Part shown: positions 23,610 to 31,162 of the stretch, piece by piece
Position numbering within the stretch: position 1 is the first letter of the stretch
Layout of the letters: every line of letters starts with the position of its first letter
Assembly (NCBI RefSeq): GCF_000262465.1
Contig: NZ_CM001489.1
Coordinates: forward strand, 7,172,540-7,236,539
Direction of reading: 5' to 3'
Length of the DNA: 64,000 nt
From: Frankia sp. QA3
Lineage (GTDB): Bacteria > Actinomycetota > Actinomycetes > Frankiales > Frankiaceae
Translations under genes and position numbers: made by a program
Notes under the pieces: generated by a model
Databases searched by the model: none
What the model was told of the DNA's origin: nothing
The model's input: only the letters and a program-made list of their open reading frames with translations

Positions 23610-25987
23610 GCGGCGCCGGCGAGTTCATCGCGGTGCCGCCGTCGGAGCCCGTGGACCTGACGAACTGCGACCGCGAGCCCATCCACATCCCGGGCAGCAT
23701 CCAGCCGCACGGCGCGTTGCTGGCGGTCCGCGCGGACGACGACCTCACGGTGGTGCAGGTCTCCGCCAACGCCGGCGAGGCCCTCGGCTACGAGCCCGCG
23801 GCCGCGATCGGCCGGCCCCTGCGCGAGGTCTTCGGCGAGGCGGCGGCGAAGATGGTCCGTGACGTCGTGCGGACCGCGTTCGACCTGCGCGAGGCGAGCC
23901 CGGTCGATCTCACCCTCGGCGACGGCGACGACCTGCGCCGTTATGACGCGCTGCTGCACCGGGTGGGCGGGCAGATCGTCGTCGAGCTGCAACCCGCCCG
24001 CAGCGCCCGGCCGCTGTCCTATTCCGGGACCTATGCACGGACCCGACAGTCCGTGCTGCGCCTGAACGGCTCCCGTTCGCTCGCCGACCTCTACGACGTG
24101 GTGGTCGAGGAGGTCCGGCGGCTGACCGGATTCGACCGGGTGATGGTCTACCGGTTCGACGCGGAGTGGAACGGCGAGGTCGTCGCCGAGGCGAAAACCG
24201 GCCGCCTGAACAGCTTTCGCGGACTGCGCTATCCGGCCACGGACATTCCCGCGCAGGCCCGCGCTCTCTACGAGCGGTCGTGGCTGCGGCTGATCCCGGA
24301 CGTGGATTACCGGCCGGTCCCGCTCGTCCCGGCGGTGAACGCGGTCACCGGCGGGCCCCTCGACCTCGGCGACGCCTGGCTGCGCAGCGTCTCGCCCATC
24401 CACCTCGAATACCTGAAGAACATGGGCGTCACCGCGTCCATGTCCATCTCGCTGCTGCGCGACGGCCGGTTGTGGGGCCTCATCGCCTGCCATCACTACT
24501 CCGGCCCGCACGAACCCGGCTACGAGATCTGCGCCGCCGCCGAGTTCCTCGGCCACCTGTTCTCGCTGCGGCTGGTGTCCCGGGAGAACGAGCAGATCCT
24601 GGAATCGACGCTGGCGACCCGCCAGGCGTTCGACCGGCTCCTCGCCGAGGCGCAGGGGGACGGCGCGTCGCTGGTCGACGTCCTGACCGCGGGCGGGCCG
24701 AACCTCGCCGACCTGATCTCCTGCGGCGGGGTCGCGGTCGCGATCGACGGCGAGTACCGCACGTTCGGCGCCGTCCCGCCGCGGCAGGCGCAGCGGGCGG
24801 CCTTCGACGCCCTCGCCACCGAGGGCGCCATCCTCGCCTGCGACGCGCTGCCCCGCGACGCCCCGCACCTGGCCGAACACCGCGACGTGGCCTGCGGGAT
24901 GCTGGCTTTCCGGCTGTCCGGCGACGAGGGGGTCGCCTGGTTTCGTCCGGAGACCGTCCGCACCGTCGACTGGGGCGGCGACCCGCACAACAAGGAGCTG
25001 ATCGCCCGGGAGGGCGCCGGGGTCCGGCTCAGCCCGCGCCGGTCGTTCGACCGCTGGCGCGAGGTCGTCCGCGGCCGCGCCCGCCCCTGGTCGGCCCACG
25101 ACCTCGCGATCGCCGGCGAGCTGCGCCAGCATCTGCTGCGGCTGGTGTACCCGCGGGCCCGCCACGGCGCCGACCTCGCCCGGCTGATGCAGGAGAGCCT
25201 GCTGCCCGAGCGCCTCCCGTCGATCCCCGGCTTCGAGATCGAGGCGTGGTACGACCCGGCGGCGGCCGGGCGGGTCGGCGGGGACTGGTACGACGCGGTC
25301 CCGCTGCCCGACGGCCGGGTGGCCGTCATCGTCGGCGACGTCGCCGGGCACGGTGTCGCCGCCGCCGGCACGATGGCGCAGCTGCGCAACGCCCTGCGCG
25401 CCTACGTCGTCGACCTCGACCCCGCCGAGCCGCGGCCCGCCCGCGCCGTCCTCGACCGCCTCGACCGGCTCGCCGCCGCCCTGCTGCCGCAGGCCCTCGC
25501 CACGGTCGCCGTCGCCGTCACCGACCCGGCGACCGGGCTCGCCCAGGTCGCCTCGTCCGGCCACCCGCCGCCGCTGGTCCTGCCGGCCGTGGGGGAGCCG
25601 GTCGTCGTCGAGGTGGAGACCGCCCCGCCGGTGGGCGCCGCGATCCCCGGTCCGGCGCCCGCCAGGTTCTCGGCGCCGGGCGACGTGCCCGCCGGCGCAG
25701 CCCTCGGCGAGATGTCCGCCGGCCGGGGGGAGGGCGGGTGGACGGCGCAGGTGCGCCTCGCGCCCGGGGACGTACTGGCCCTGTACAGCGACGGACTCAC
25801 CGAGCGGCGCACCGAGGCACCCGACGTCGGCATCGAACGCCTGCGCACCCAGGCCGCGTCCGCGCTGGCCGCCCGCCCGGACCTGCGCGGCCTGGGTGAC
25901 TCGCTGTTCCGGACCTGCCGGGACCCGGACAACGACGACGACGCCACCCTGCTCCTGCTGCGCCGCCGGCCCGCCGGGCCGCGCTGA
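23606..25987 (+). CDS. Bacteriophytochrome fused to a SpoIIE-type PP2C phosphatase
   Basis: The 793-residue protein has PAS (about 15-125), GAF (about 140-320) and PHY (about 325-510) domains, then a PP2C phosphatase (about 540-790). Cys21 in Thr-Asn-Cys-Asp-Arg-Glu-Pro-Ile-His is the expected biliverdin attachment site. The GAF has Tyr-Pro-Ala-Thr-Asp-Ile-Pro (the Asp-Ile-Pro motif) and Leu-Ile-Ala-Cys-His-His-Tyr. The PHY tongue has Trp-Phe-Arg-Pro-Glu and Ser-Pro-Arg-Arg-Ser-Phe. The phosphatase has Gly-Gly-Asp-Trp-Tyr-Asp, Gly-Asp-Val-Ala-Gly-His-Gly, Leu-Tyr-Ser-Asp-Gly-Leu-Thr-Glu and Asp-Asp-Asp-Ala-Thr. It replaces the usual histidine-kinase output, so red/far-red light should control a partner-switching sigma pathway. 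A Gly/Ala/Pro insertion interrupts the phosphatase near 690. Confidence 0.92.
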   Translation: MSGAGEFIAVPPSEPVDLTNCDREPIHIPGSIQPHGALLAVRADDDLTVVQVSANAGEALGYEPAAAIGRPLREVFGEAAAKMVRDVVRTAFDLREASPVDLTLGDGDDLRRYDALLHRVGGQIVVELQPARSARPLSYSGTYARTRQSVLRLNGSRSLADLYDVVVEEVRRLTGFDRVMVYRFDAEWNGEVVAEAKTGRLNSFRGLRYPATDIPAQARALYERSWLRLIPDVDYRPVPLVPAVNAVTGGPLDLGDAWLRSVSPIHLEYLKNMGVTASMSISLLRDGRLWGLIACHHYSGPHEPGYEICAAAEFLGHLFSLRLVSRENEQILESTLATRQAFDRLLAEAQGDGASLVDVLTAGGPNLADLISCGGVAVAIDGEYRTFGAVPPRQAQRAAFDALATEGAILACDALPRDAPHLAEHRDVACGMLAFRLSGDEGVAWFRPETVRTVDWGGDPHNKELIAREGAGVRLSPRRSFDRWREVVRGRARPWSAHDLAIAGELRQHLLRLVYPRARHGADLARLMQESLLPERLPSIPGFEIEAWYDPAAAGRVGGDWYDAVPLPDGRVAVIVGDVAGHGVAAAGTMAQLRNALRAYVVDLDPAEPRPARAVLDRLDRLAAALLPQALATVAVAVTDPATGLAQVASSGHPPPLVLPAVGEPVVVEVETAPPVGAAIPGPAPARFSAPGDVPAGAALGEMSAGRGEGGWTAQVRLAPGDVLALYSDGLTERRTEAPDVGIERLRTQAASALAARPDLRGLGDSLFRTCRDPDNDDDATLLLLRRRPAGPR

Positions 25988-26232
25988 CGCCGCCGACCCG
26001 CCCTGAGCGCGGACAGGCGGCAGCCGACCGTCGATGCGCCGGCCTTCAGCACAGGCCGCTGGGCCGAGCACCGCGAGACCCGTCATCGCGTCCATCCGGG
26101 CGCCGTCGTCCCCACCGCCTGGAAGGATGAGCGGCGGCAGGATCGTGCCGGCGACCCGGTGCCGCGAGGGTGACGACACCGTGTGTCCCGCCCGCGGTGC
26201 CGGGTCCGGCATCCGACGGAGGGGAGCTATCG

Positions 26233-26403
26233 ATGGTCGACTTCAAGGGCGCGCTCGGCAAGCTCGGCGACCTGGCGGAAGAGCACGACGACAAGATCGA
26301 CGCCGCCGTCGCCAAGCTCGGCGACGTGGTCGACGACCGCACCGACCACAAGCACTCCGACCACATCGACCGCGCCGTCCGCGAGATCCAGGACCGCACC
26401 TGA
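26233..26403 (+). CDS. MT0933/Rv0910-like small antitoxin-family protein
   Basis: The 56-residue protein is highly charged and helical, with Lys-Gly-Ala-Leu-Gly-Lys-Leu-Gly-Asp, a Glu-Glu-His-Asp-Asp-Lys-Ile motif and Asp-Asp-Arg-Thr-Asp-His-Lys-His-Ser-Asp, the usual pattern of the actinobacterial antitoxin family found in Mycobacterium as Rv0909/Rv0910 partners. No toxin gene lies next to it. Many orphan copies exist in actinomycetes and their role is unclear. The ATG at 26233 follows GGAGGGGAG. Confidence 0.65.
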   Translation: MVDFKGALGKLGDLAEEHDDKIDAAVAKLGDVVDDRTDHKHSDHIDRAVREIQDRT

Positions 26404-26488
26404 GCTCCCCCCGCCGCCCCCACCCGGGGGCGGCGGGCACCCCGGCGCGCCCCTCGACGGTCGCCCAGCCCGCACCGACCGGCCGTCG

Positions 26489-26866
26489 TCATGCCGGCGG
26501 GTCGTCCGGGGGGTCGTCCGGGGGGTCGGGGACGGTGGCCCGCAGCACGTCCACCGAGATGCGGTACAGCAGGGTGGTCATCGCCAGCAGCAGGCCCGCG
26601 ACCACCACCCCGCGCACCACGGCGCTGTCCGTGATCACCCCGGCGAGCACCAGCACGTCGACGACCAGCGTCGCCATCGTCGCGGCCGTCACCGCCAGGA
26701 TGAACACCCGCACCCGCGGCTTCGTCCAGAAGAAGCCGCCGGTCCCGGCGCGGCGAGCCGGCCGGCGCTCGGCGCGCAGCCGGTCCAGATACGCCGAGTC
26801 CCACATCAGCGCCAGCAGGAACACCGGGATGACCTGCGCGACCGTCGAGTACAGCTCCGCGTGCAC
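26489..26866 (-). CDS. Small integral membrane protein
   Basis: The 125-residue protein has one hydrophobic segment near the N-terminus (about 8-22), a basic cytosolic loop (25-50), and two more segments (about 52-75 and 82-105), then a Pro/Asp-rich tail made of a repeated Pro-Asp-Asp-Pro-Pro unit. The GTG at 26866 is preferred over the more upstream ATG (26971) because a GGGAGGGGG run precedes it and upstream codons lack bias. No family was recognised. Confidence 0.6.
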   Translation of the reverse strand: MHAELYSTVAQVIPVFLLALMWDSAYLDRLRAERRPARRAGTGGFFWTKPRVRVFILAVTAATMATLVVDVLVLAGVITDSAVVRGVVVAGLLLAMTTLLYRISVDVLRATVPDPPDDPPDDPPA

Positions 26867-27161
26867 CGCACCGCCCCCTCCCGCGCGGCCGCCAGCCGGG
26901 CACCCGCTCCGGCCGCTAGCTGGCAACCGGCCCGGCCGTCGCCGACCCGTACGCTCCCACCGCACAGCCATGATCTGTCGTCCGGTGGGACACGGATGAC
27001 GCAGGTTCCAGACCGGTGACGGACGGTGCCGGCGCCCCCGAGCGCCGGCACCGTCCGTGGGCTCCCCGGTCCGCCGCAGGAACGGACTCCGCGGCCGACC
27101 GGGGCGTGCTGGGCCCGGTCCGCGCCGGGACAGCCGGGCGCGGCACGGCGCTGTATGCCGT

Positions 27162-27428
27162 TCACGGGGCGTGGCGTCCGTCGCGGTCCGCCGATCGGGC
27201 CCGGGAACGACGGCCGGGGCGCGGGCCGAGGGCGCTGTCGAGCGCCGCGAGGACCGAGGCGACGGTGCCGAGCGCCGCGCCCAGCGCGGGGTCGACGATG
27301 ACGACCGCCCCGCTGCCGATGCCGGCGGCGAGGATCAGCGCCCCGGCGAGGCGGCGGCCGTGCCGCGGTTCGGCGTCCGAGGTCTCGTTCTGCTCGGGGT
27401 CGGGGCTGTCTCGACCGTGATCAACCAT
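27162..27428 (-). CDS. Small membrane protein of unknown function
   Basis: The 88-residue protein has a charged N-terminal 25 residues, then two hydrophobic segments (about 27-45 and 47-65) and an Arg-rich tail. A good GGAAGGAG site precedes the ATG at 27428. It lies 61 bp downstream of the sugar-isomerase stop on the same strand and could be its last operon gene. Confidence 0.55.
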   Translation of the reverse strand: MVDHGRDSPDPEQNETSDAEPRHGRRLAGALILAAGIGSGAVVIVDPALGAALGTVASVLAALDSALGPRPGRRSRARSADRDGRHAP

Positions 27429-27489
27429 GGCGGGCTCCTTCCACGTCCCTGGCGCGGGAACGGGCCGGCGCGGCGGCGCGCGACGGCCG

Positions 27490-28413
27490 TCAGCCGACGA
27501 GCGGGCGCAGGGTGCCGTAGGCGACCCGCAGCCCGCGCTCGACCCGCTCCACGGACCCGCTCCAGACGGGGTCCTCGTGCTCGACGACGACCGCGCCGTC
27601 GTAACCGCCCTCGTCCAGGACGTCGATGATCCGCCGCCAGTCGAGGTCGCCGCGGCCGGGCACCCGGTAGCGCCACCAGCCGGGCTTGGCCGGCTCGTCC
27701 GCGCGGCGCACCAGGCCGTGGATTCCCTGCCGGGCTCGGGCCAGCGCGTCGATCTCGGTGTCCTTCGCCTGGACGTGGGCGACGAGGCCCAGGTTCTCGC
27801 GCAGCGCGAGGACCGGGTCGATCCCGAGGACCAGCAGGTGCGACGGGTCGTAGTTCAGCCGGAAACCCAGCTTCTCCGCCGCCCACCGCCACAGCTGTGG
27901 CGAGTGGGCCAGGTTGCCCAGGTAGCCGTCCGGATGCCAGCTGCCCATCGGGCAGTTCTCCGTGGTGAGCGTGACGCCGTGCCGGTCGGCGTAGTCCGCC
28001 AGCGGCGGGAGCACCCTCTCGGCGAGCTTCAGGTTGTCCTCCTCGGAAAGGGTCACGTCCCGACCGATGAAGGTGTTCACGTAGGGGACTTCCAGGCTCT
28101 TCGCGGCGTCCACGCACCACCGGACCTGCGCATGGCTGCGTTCCCGCTCCCACTCGGACGCGTGCAGGTTGTTGCCGTAGAAACCGATCCCGGACGCCGT
28201 CAGCCCGTACCGCTCGAGGATGCGCGCGGTTTCCCTGATGCTCTCGCCGCCGCGGTCGGTGACGTCGAGATGGCAGGCATGTGGATGGTCGCCGCGGTGG
28301 TCCGGCGGCCAGGCGGCGATCTCCAGAGAGTCGTATCCGGTCTCGCGCGCCCAGCTCGCGATCCGCGCGAGGGACAGGTCGGGCAGGCAGTCGGTGAGAA
28401 AGCCGAGCTTCAT
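27490..28413 (-). CDS. Sugar phosphate isomerase/epimerase (xylose-isomerase-like TIM barrel)
   Basis: The 307-residue protein begins Lys-Leu-Gly-Phe-Leu-Thr-Asp-Cys-Leu and has metal-ligand motifs of the AP-endonuclease-2/xylose-isomerase-like barrel: Leu-Glu-Ile-Ala-Ala-Trp, Leu-Thr-Thr-Glu-Asn-Cys, Asn-Tyr-Asp-Pro-Ser-His, His-Val-Gln-Ala-Lys-Asp and a late Val-Val-Glu-His-Glu-Asp. Members include inosose dehydratase and hydroxypyruvate isomerase. It is divergent from the ROK regulator, which suggests regulation by a sugar. The 286 bp intergenic region holds an unusual AT-rich inverted repeat. Confidence 0.85.
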   Translation of the reverse strand: MKLGFLTDCLPDLSLARIASWARETGYDSLEIAAWPPDHRGDHPHACHLDVTDRGGESIRETARILERYGLTASGIGFYGNNLHASEWERERSHAQVRWCVDAAKSLEVPYVNTFIGRDVTLSEEDNLKLAERVLPPLADYADRHGVTLTTENCPMGSWHPDGYLGNLAHSPQLWRWAAEKLGFRLNYDPSHLLVLGIDPVLALRENLGLVAHVQAKDTEIDALARARQGIHGLVRRADEPAKPGWWRYRVPGRGDLDWRRIIDVLDEGGYDGAVVVEHEDPVWSGSVERVERGLRVAYGTLRPLVG

Positions 28414-28572
28414 GGTTGCTCCCAGACAGAAAAAGGGCGGCGGTCGGGTGCGGAGGCGCGAACTGGGTGGCCTGACCGGCGGATAACCGTTTCCGCGGGT
28501 CGTCTGCTCCGGTGCCGTCGAGATAGCCGGCAAAGTTACGGTGGCGAGTGGGGCTAGCTGTCGCGGAAAGAA

Positions 28573-28629
28573 GCGTAAGATGCCCCTAGTTCGGCCGTCA
28601 ACGGCCTTATTTTATTTTTTTACGAACTA
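28573..28629 (-). promoter_or_regulatory. Candidate promoter and ROK-type operator between divergent genes
   Basis: Outer arms TAGTTCG (28587-28593) and CGAACTA (28623-28629) are perfect inverted repeats. They resemble the TTAGTTTG/CAAACTAA arms of XylR-class ROK operators but are spaced 29 bp apart. Inside lies GGCCGT-CA-ACGGCC followed by a T-rich run, which reads on the plus strand like an intrinsic terminator. On the minus strand TTGACG (28601 to 28596) and TTACGC (28578 to 28573), 17 bp apart, could be the isomerase promoter. The ROK protein binding here is inference. Confidence 0.5.
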
Positions 28630-28698
28630 AAAAGAGAGCAATTAGCGTAGGCTGAGCGCAGGCGAGCCGCGTATGACGCGGAGAAAGGGGCACCGCTC

Positions 28699-29871
28699 AT
28701 GTCGGAGTCCCGGGTCCTGGCGACGACCGGCGAACTCCTGTCACGGATCGCGAGCGGCACCGCCGTCACCCGGGCGGCCCTGGCGAAGGAGACCGGGCTG
28801 GCGCCGTCCACCGTGACCCAGCGGGTGGGGGCGCTCGTGGACCAGGGGATTCTCCTCGAGGATGTCGTCGAGAGGACCCGTGGCCGGCCGGCGAAGCACC
28901 TCGCGTTCGCCCCGAAGGTGGGGGTCCTGCTCACCGCCGATCTGGGCGTCACGCGCGCCCGGCTGGCGGTCACCGATCTCGGTGGCGCCAGCCTCGATCA
29001 CCATGAGGGCGACATCACGATCGGTGATGGCCCGGGGCCCATCCTCACCTGGGTCGACGCGCAGTTCCGGGCCATGCTGGGCGACCTCGGCCTCAGCCCG
29101 GTCGACGTCCTCGCCGTCGCCTGCGGAGTGCCCGGCCCCGTCGACTACGCGGCAGGACGGGTGGTGCGGCCGCCGGTGATGCCCGGCTGGGAGGGCTACG
29201 GGATCGCCTCCTTCCTGCGCAGCCGCTACGAGGTACCGGTCGAGGTCGACAACGATGTCAACCTCATGGCTATCGGCGCGCACCTCACGCGCCGAAACGT
29301 CGAGCACATGCTGTTCGTCAAGATCGGTACCGGGATCGGCTGCGGCGTGATCAGCGGGGGCCAGTTGCACCGCGGCGCCAACGGCGCCGCCGGCGACATC
29401 GGGCACGTCCTCGTGCCGGGCAGCGAGGCACCCTGCAACTGCGGGTATCTCGGCTGCCTGGAGGCGGTGGCCAGCGGCGGCGCGCTCGCCGCGGCGCTGC
29501 GCAGCGAAGGCATGGACGTCCCCACGGCTCGCCGGGTGGCCGCGCTTGCTGCGGAGGGCAACGGGAAGGCGCGGCGGGCCATCCAGGCCGCGGCCGAGCA
29601 GATCGGCGGCGTTCTGGCCGCCGTCGTCAACTTCCACAACCCGTCGCTGATCGTCCTCGGCGGCGCCCTCACCGCGTTCCAGGAGACGCTTGTCGCAGGC
29701 ATCCGCGGCCAGATCTTCGGCCGAGCCCTCGCGCTCGGGACGAGCTCGCTGAGCATCGAGATCAGCAAGGAAGAGGACAATGCCGGGACGGCCGGCGCCG
29801 CCCACCTCGCGCGGAAGGCCGCCCTGTCCCCGCCGGGACTGGCCCGACTGCTCGCCCGCCGATCGGGGTAG
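28699..29871 (+). CDS. ROK-family transcriptional regulator/sugar kinase-like
   Basis: The 390-residue protein has an N-terminal winged HTH (about 12-65: Thr-Arg-Ala-Ala-Leu-Ala-Lys-Glu-Thr-Gly-Leu-Ala-Pro-Ser-Thr-Val), then an ROK domain with Thr-Ala-Asp-Leu-Gly-Val-Thr, Gly-Val-Pro-Gly-Pro-Val-Asp, Gly-Thr-Gly-Ile-Gly-Cys-Gly and a zinc motif GHVLVPGSEAPCNCGYLGCL. The catalytic Asp is kept in Glu-Val-Asp-Asn-Asp. ROK repressors release DNA when a sugar or sugar phosphate binds. It probably controls itself and the divergent sugar isomerase. Confidence 0.92.
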   Translation: MSESRVLATTGELLSRIASGTAVTRAALAKETGLAPSTVTQRVGALVDQGILLEDVVERTRGRPAKHLAFAPKVGVLLTADLGVTRARLAVTDLGGASLDHHEGDITIGDGPGPILTWVDAQFRAMLGDLGLSPVDVLAVACGVPGPVDYAAGRVVRPPVMPGWEGYGIASFLRSRYEVPVEVDNDVNLMAIGAHLTRRNVEHMLFVKIGTGIGCGVISGGQLHRGANGAAGDIGHVLVPGSEAPCNCGYLGCLEAVASGGALAAALRSEGMDVPTARRVAALAAEGNGKARRAIQAAAEQIGGVLAAVVNFHNPSLIVLGGALTAFQETLVAGIRGQIFGRALALGTSSLSIEISKEEDNAGTAGAAHLARKAALSPPGLARLLARRSG

Positions 29872-29896
29872 GGACACAGCCCGAGGAGGAGTCGCC

Positions 29897-30766
29897 ATGT
29901 CCGCCGCCGACGTCGCCCGCGCGGCCTTCGCCGCCTACCGGGGCCAGGACCGCGAGCGTGCCGCCCGGCTGCTCGCCCCCGAGTTCACCTTCACCAGTCC
30001 CCAGGACGACCATCTCGACCGGGATGTGCCGGGCGGAGCGCCGGGCAGCGTGGCGGACGGGTCCTGCCCGTTCACCGTCGAGCGGCCCACGATGACGCAG
30101 CGCTGGGGGGAGCTCACGTTCGTGCACTGGGCGTTCGACCCGGCGGTCGTGTCGCGGCTGGTGCCCGCGCACCTGCGGGTCGAGGTCCTCGACGGCGCAG
30201 CCTGGGTGGGACTGGTGCCGTTTCGGATGCGGGTGGCGACCGCGGGCGGCCGGGGGCTCGGGCGGGTGACGACGTTCTGCGAGACGAACGTGCGCACCTA
30301 CGTCGTCGACGCCGCGGGCCGGCGCGGGGTGTGGTTCCTGTCGCTGGACGCCGCGCGGCTCGGCGCCGTCGTCGTCGCCCGCACGCGATTCCGGTTGCCG
30401 TACTTCTGGTCGTCGATGGCGCTGACCCGGGTCGGGGACGAGATCGCCTACCGGTGCCGGCGGCGGGCCCCGCGGCCGGCGGCGGCGGAGAGCCGGGTGC
30501 GGGTGCGCATCGGGGCGCCGTTCGCCGCCGCCGAGCTCGGCCCGCGCGAGCACTTCCTGACCGCCCGCTGGCGGCTGTTCAGCGCCGCCGGCGGGCGGCA
30601 CCGGCACGCCCCGGCCTGGCACGAGCCGTGGCCGCTGCGCCGCGCCGACCTGCTCGACGTCGACGATCACCTGCTCGCCGCGGCCGGGCTGCCGCACCCC
30701 ACCGGCGACCCGCTCGTGCACTACTCGCCGGGCGTCGACGTCCGGATCGGACCGCAGCGACCATAG
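29897..30766 (+). CDS. DUF2071 protein with a truncated SnoaL-like N-terminus
   Basis: The first 42 residues (Ala-Phe-Ala-Ala-Tyr-Arg-Gly-Gln-Asp...Phe-Thr-Phe-Thr-Ser-Pro) match the first helix and strand of SnoaL/NTF2-like proteins, then that fold stops. From about residue 62 (Arg-Pro-Thr-Met-Thr-Gln-Arg-Trp) a complete DUF2071 domain runs to the end, including Val-Pro-Ala-His-Leu-Arg-Val and Trp-Val-Gly-Leu-Val-Pro-Phe-Arg-Met. DUF2071 proteins normally start where the join occurs. The gene therefore looks like a fusion left by a deletion, with the ribosome-binding site of the lost SnoaL gene now driving DUF2071. DUF2071's biochemical role is not known. Confidence 0.85.
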   Translation: MSAADVARAAFAAYRGQDRERAARLLAPEFTFTSPQDDHLDRDVPGGAPGSVADGSCPFTVERPTMTQRWGELTFVHWAFDPAVVSRLVPAHLRVEVLDGAAWVGLVPFRMRVATAGGRGLGRVTTFCETNVRTYVVDAAGRRGVWFLSLDAARLGAVVVARTRFRLPYFWSSMALTRVGDEIAYRCRRRAPRPAAAESRVRVRIGAPFAAAELGPREHFLTARWRLFSAAGGRHRHAPAWHEPWPLRRADLLDVDDHLLAAAGLPHPTGDPLVHYSPGVDVRIGPQRP

Positions 30767-30807
30767 TGCTGGTCCCGTTCTCGCCGGCTTCCGGCTGCTA
30801 CCGATCT

Positions 30808-31095
30808 TCAATTCGCCGGGTCGGGCTGGCGGGGAACCCGTCCGGTTCCGGTTCCGCGGAACACTTTGATCACCGACTGAGGGCGGGAGGCGGCCGGGTC
30901 GGGGGCTGGGGCCGGTTCCGCATTGATCGAGTGTCCCCGCGGGGCCATCCACGCCGCCCGGCAACGCGCGCAGCGCACCGCATCCAGCGAACGCTCGCGG
31001 CCGACGAACGAGGCATGGTGGTACTCGCGCAGTGTGGGGGTCGGCAGCAGGCTGACTGTGGAAATGTCCCATTCGAAACAGACGTTTCGTTCCAC
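30808..31095 (-). CDS. Hypothetical small protein with a CxxC motif
   Basis: The 95-residue protein starts at a GTG with an AAGGA site nine bases upstream. It contains Glu-Tyr-His-His-Ala-Ser and Val-Arg-Cys-Ala-Arg-Cys-Arg-Ala, which might form half of a zinc site with the earlier Cys6 or His residues. The C-terminal 40 residues are Pro/Ala-rich and basic. Third-position bias is good over the whole length. No family is recognised; it is divergent from the APH-like gene. Confidence 0.55.
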   Translation of the reverse strand: MERNVCFEWDISTVSLLPTPTLREYHHASFVGRERSLDAVRCARCRAAWMAPRGHSINAEPAPAPDPAASRPQSVIKVFRGTGTGRVPRQPDPAN

Positions 31096-31162
31096 GTCGC
31101 CGTCCTTGGGTCCTACCCGAGGTGAGGGTCAACCGCCACGCCGGCTGGCATGGCATGAGGGG

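Noticed and set aside
23465-26212. About 900-codon open frame antisense to the phytochrome gene
   Set aside because: The plus-strand protein has clear domains; the antisense translation is Asp/Gly/Val/Arg noise.
28594-28620. Simple terminator for an upstream gene
   Set aside because: No gene on the plus strand ends just upstream; both neighbours are divergent, so it is treated as regulatory.
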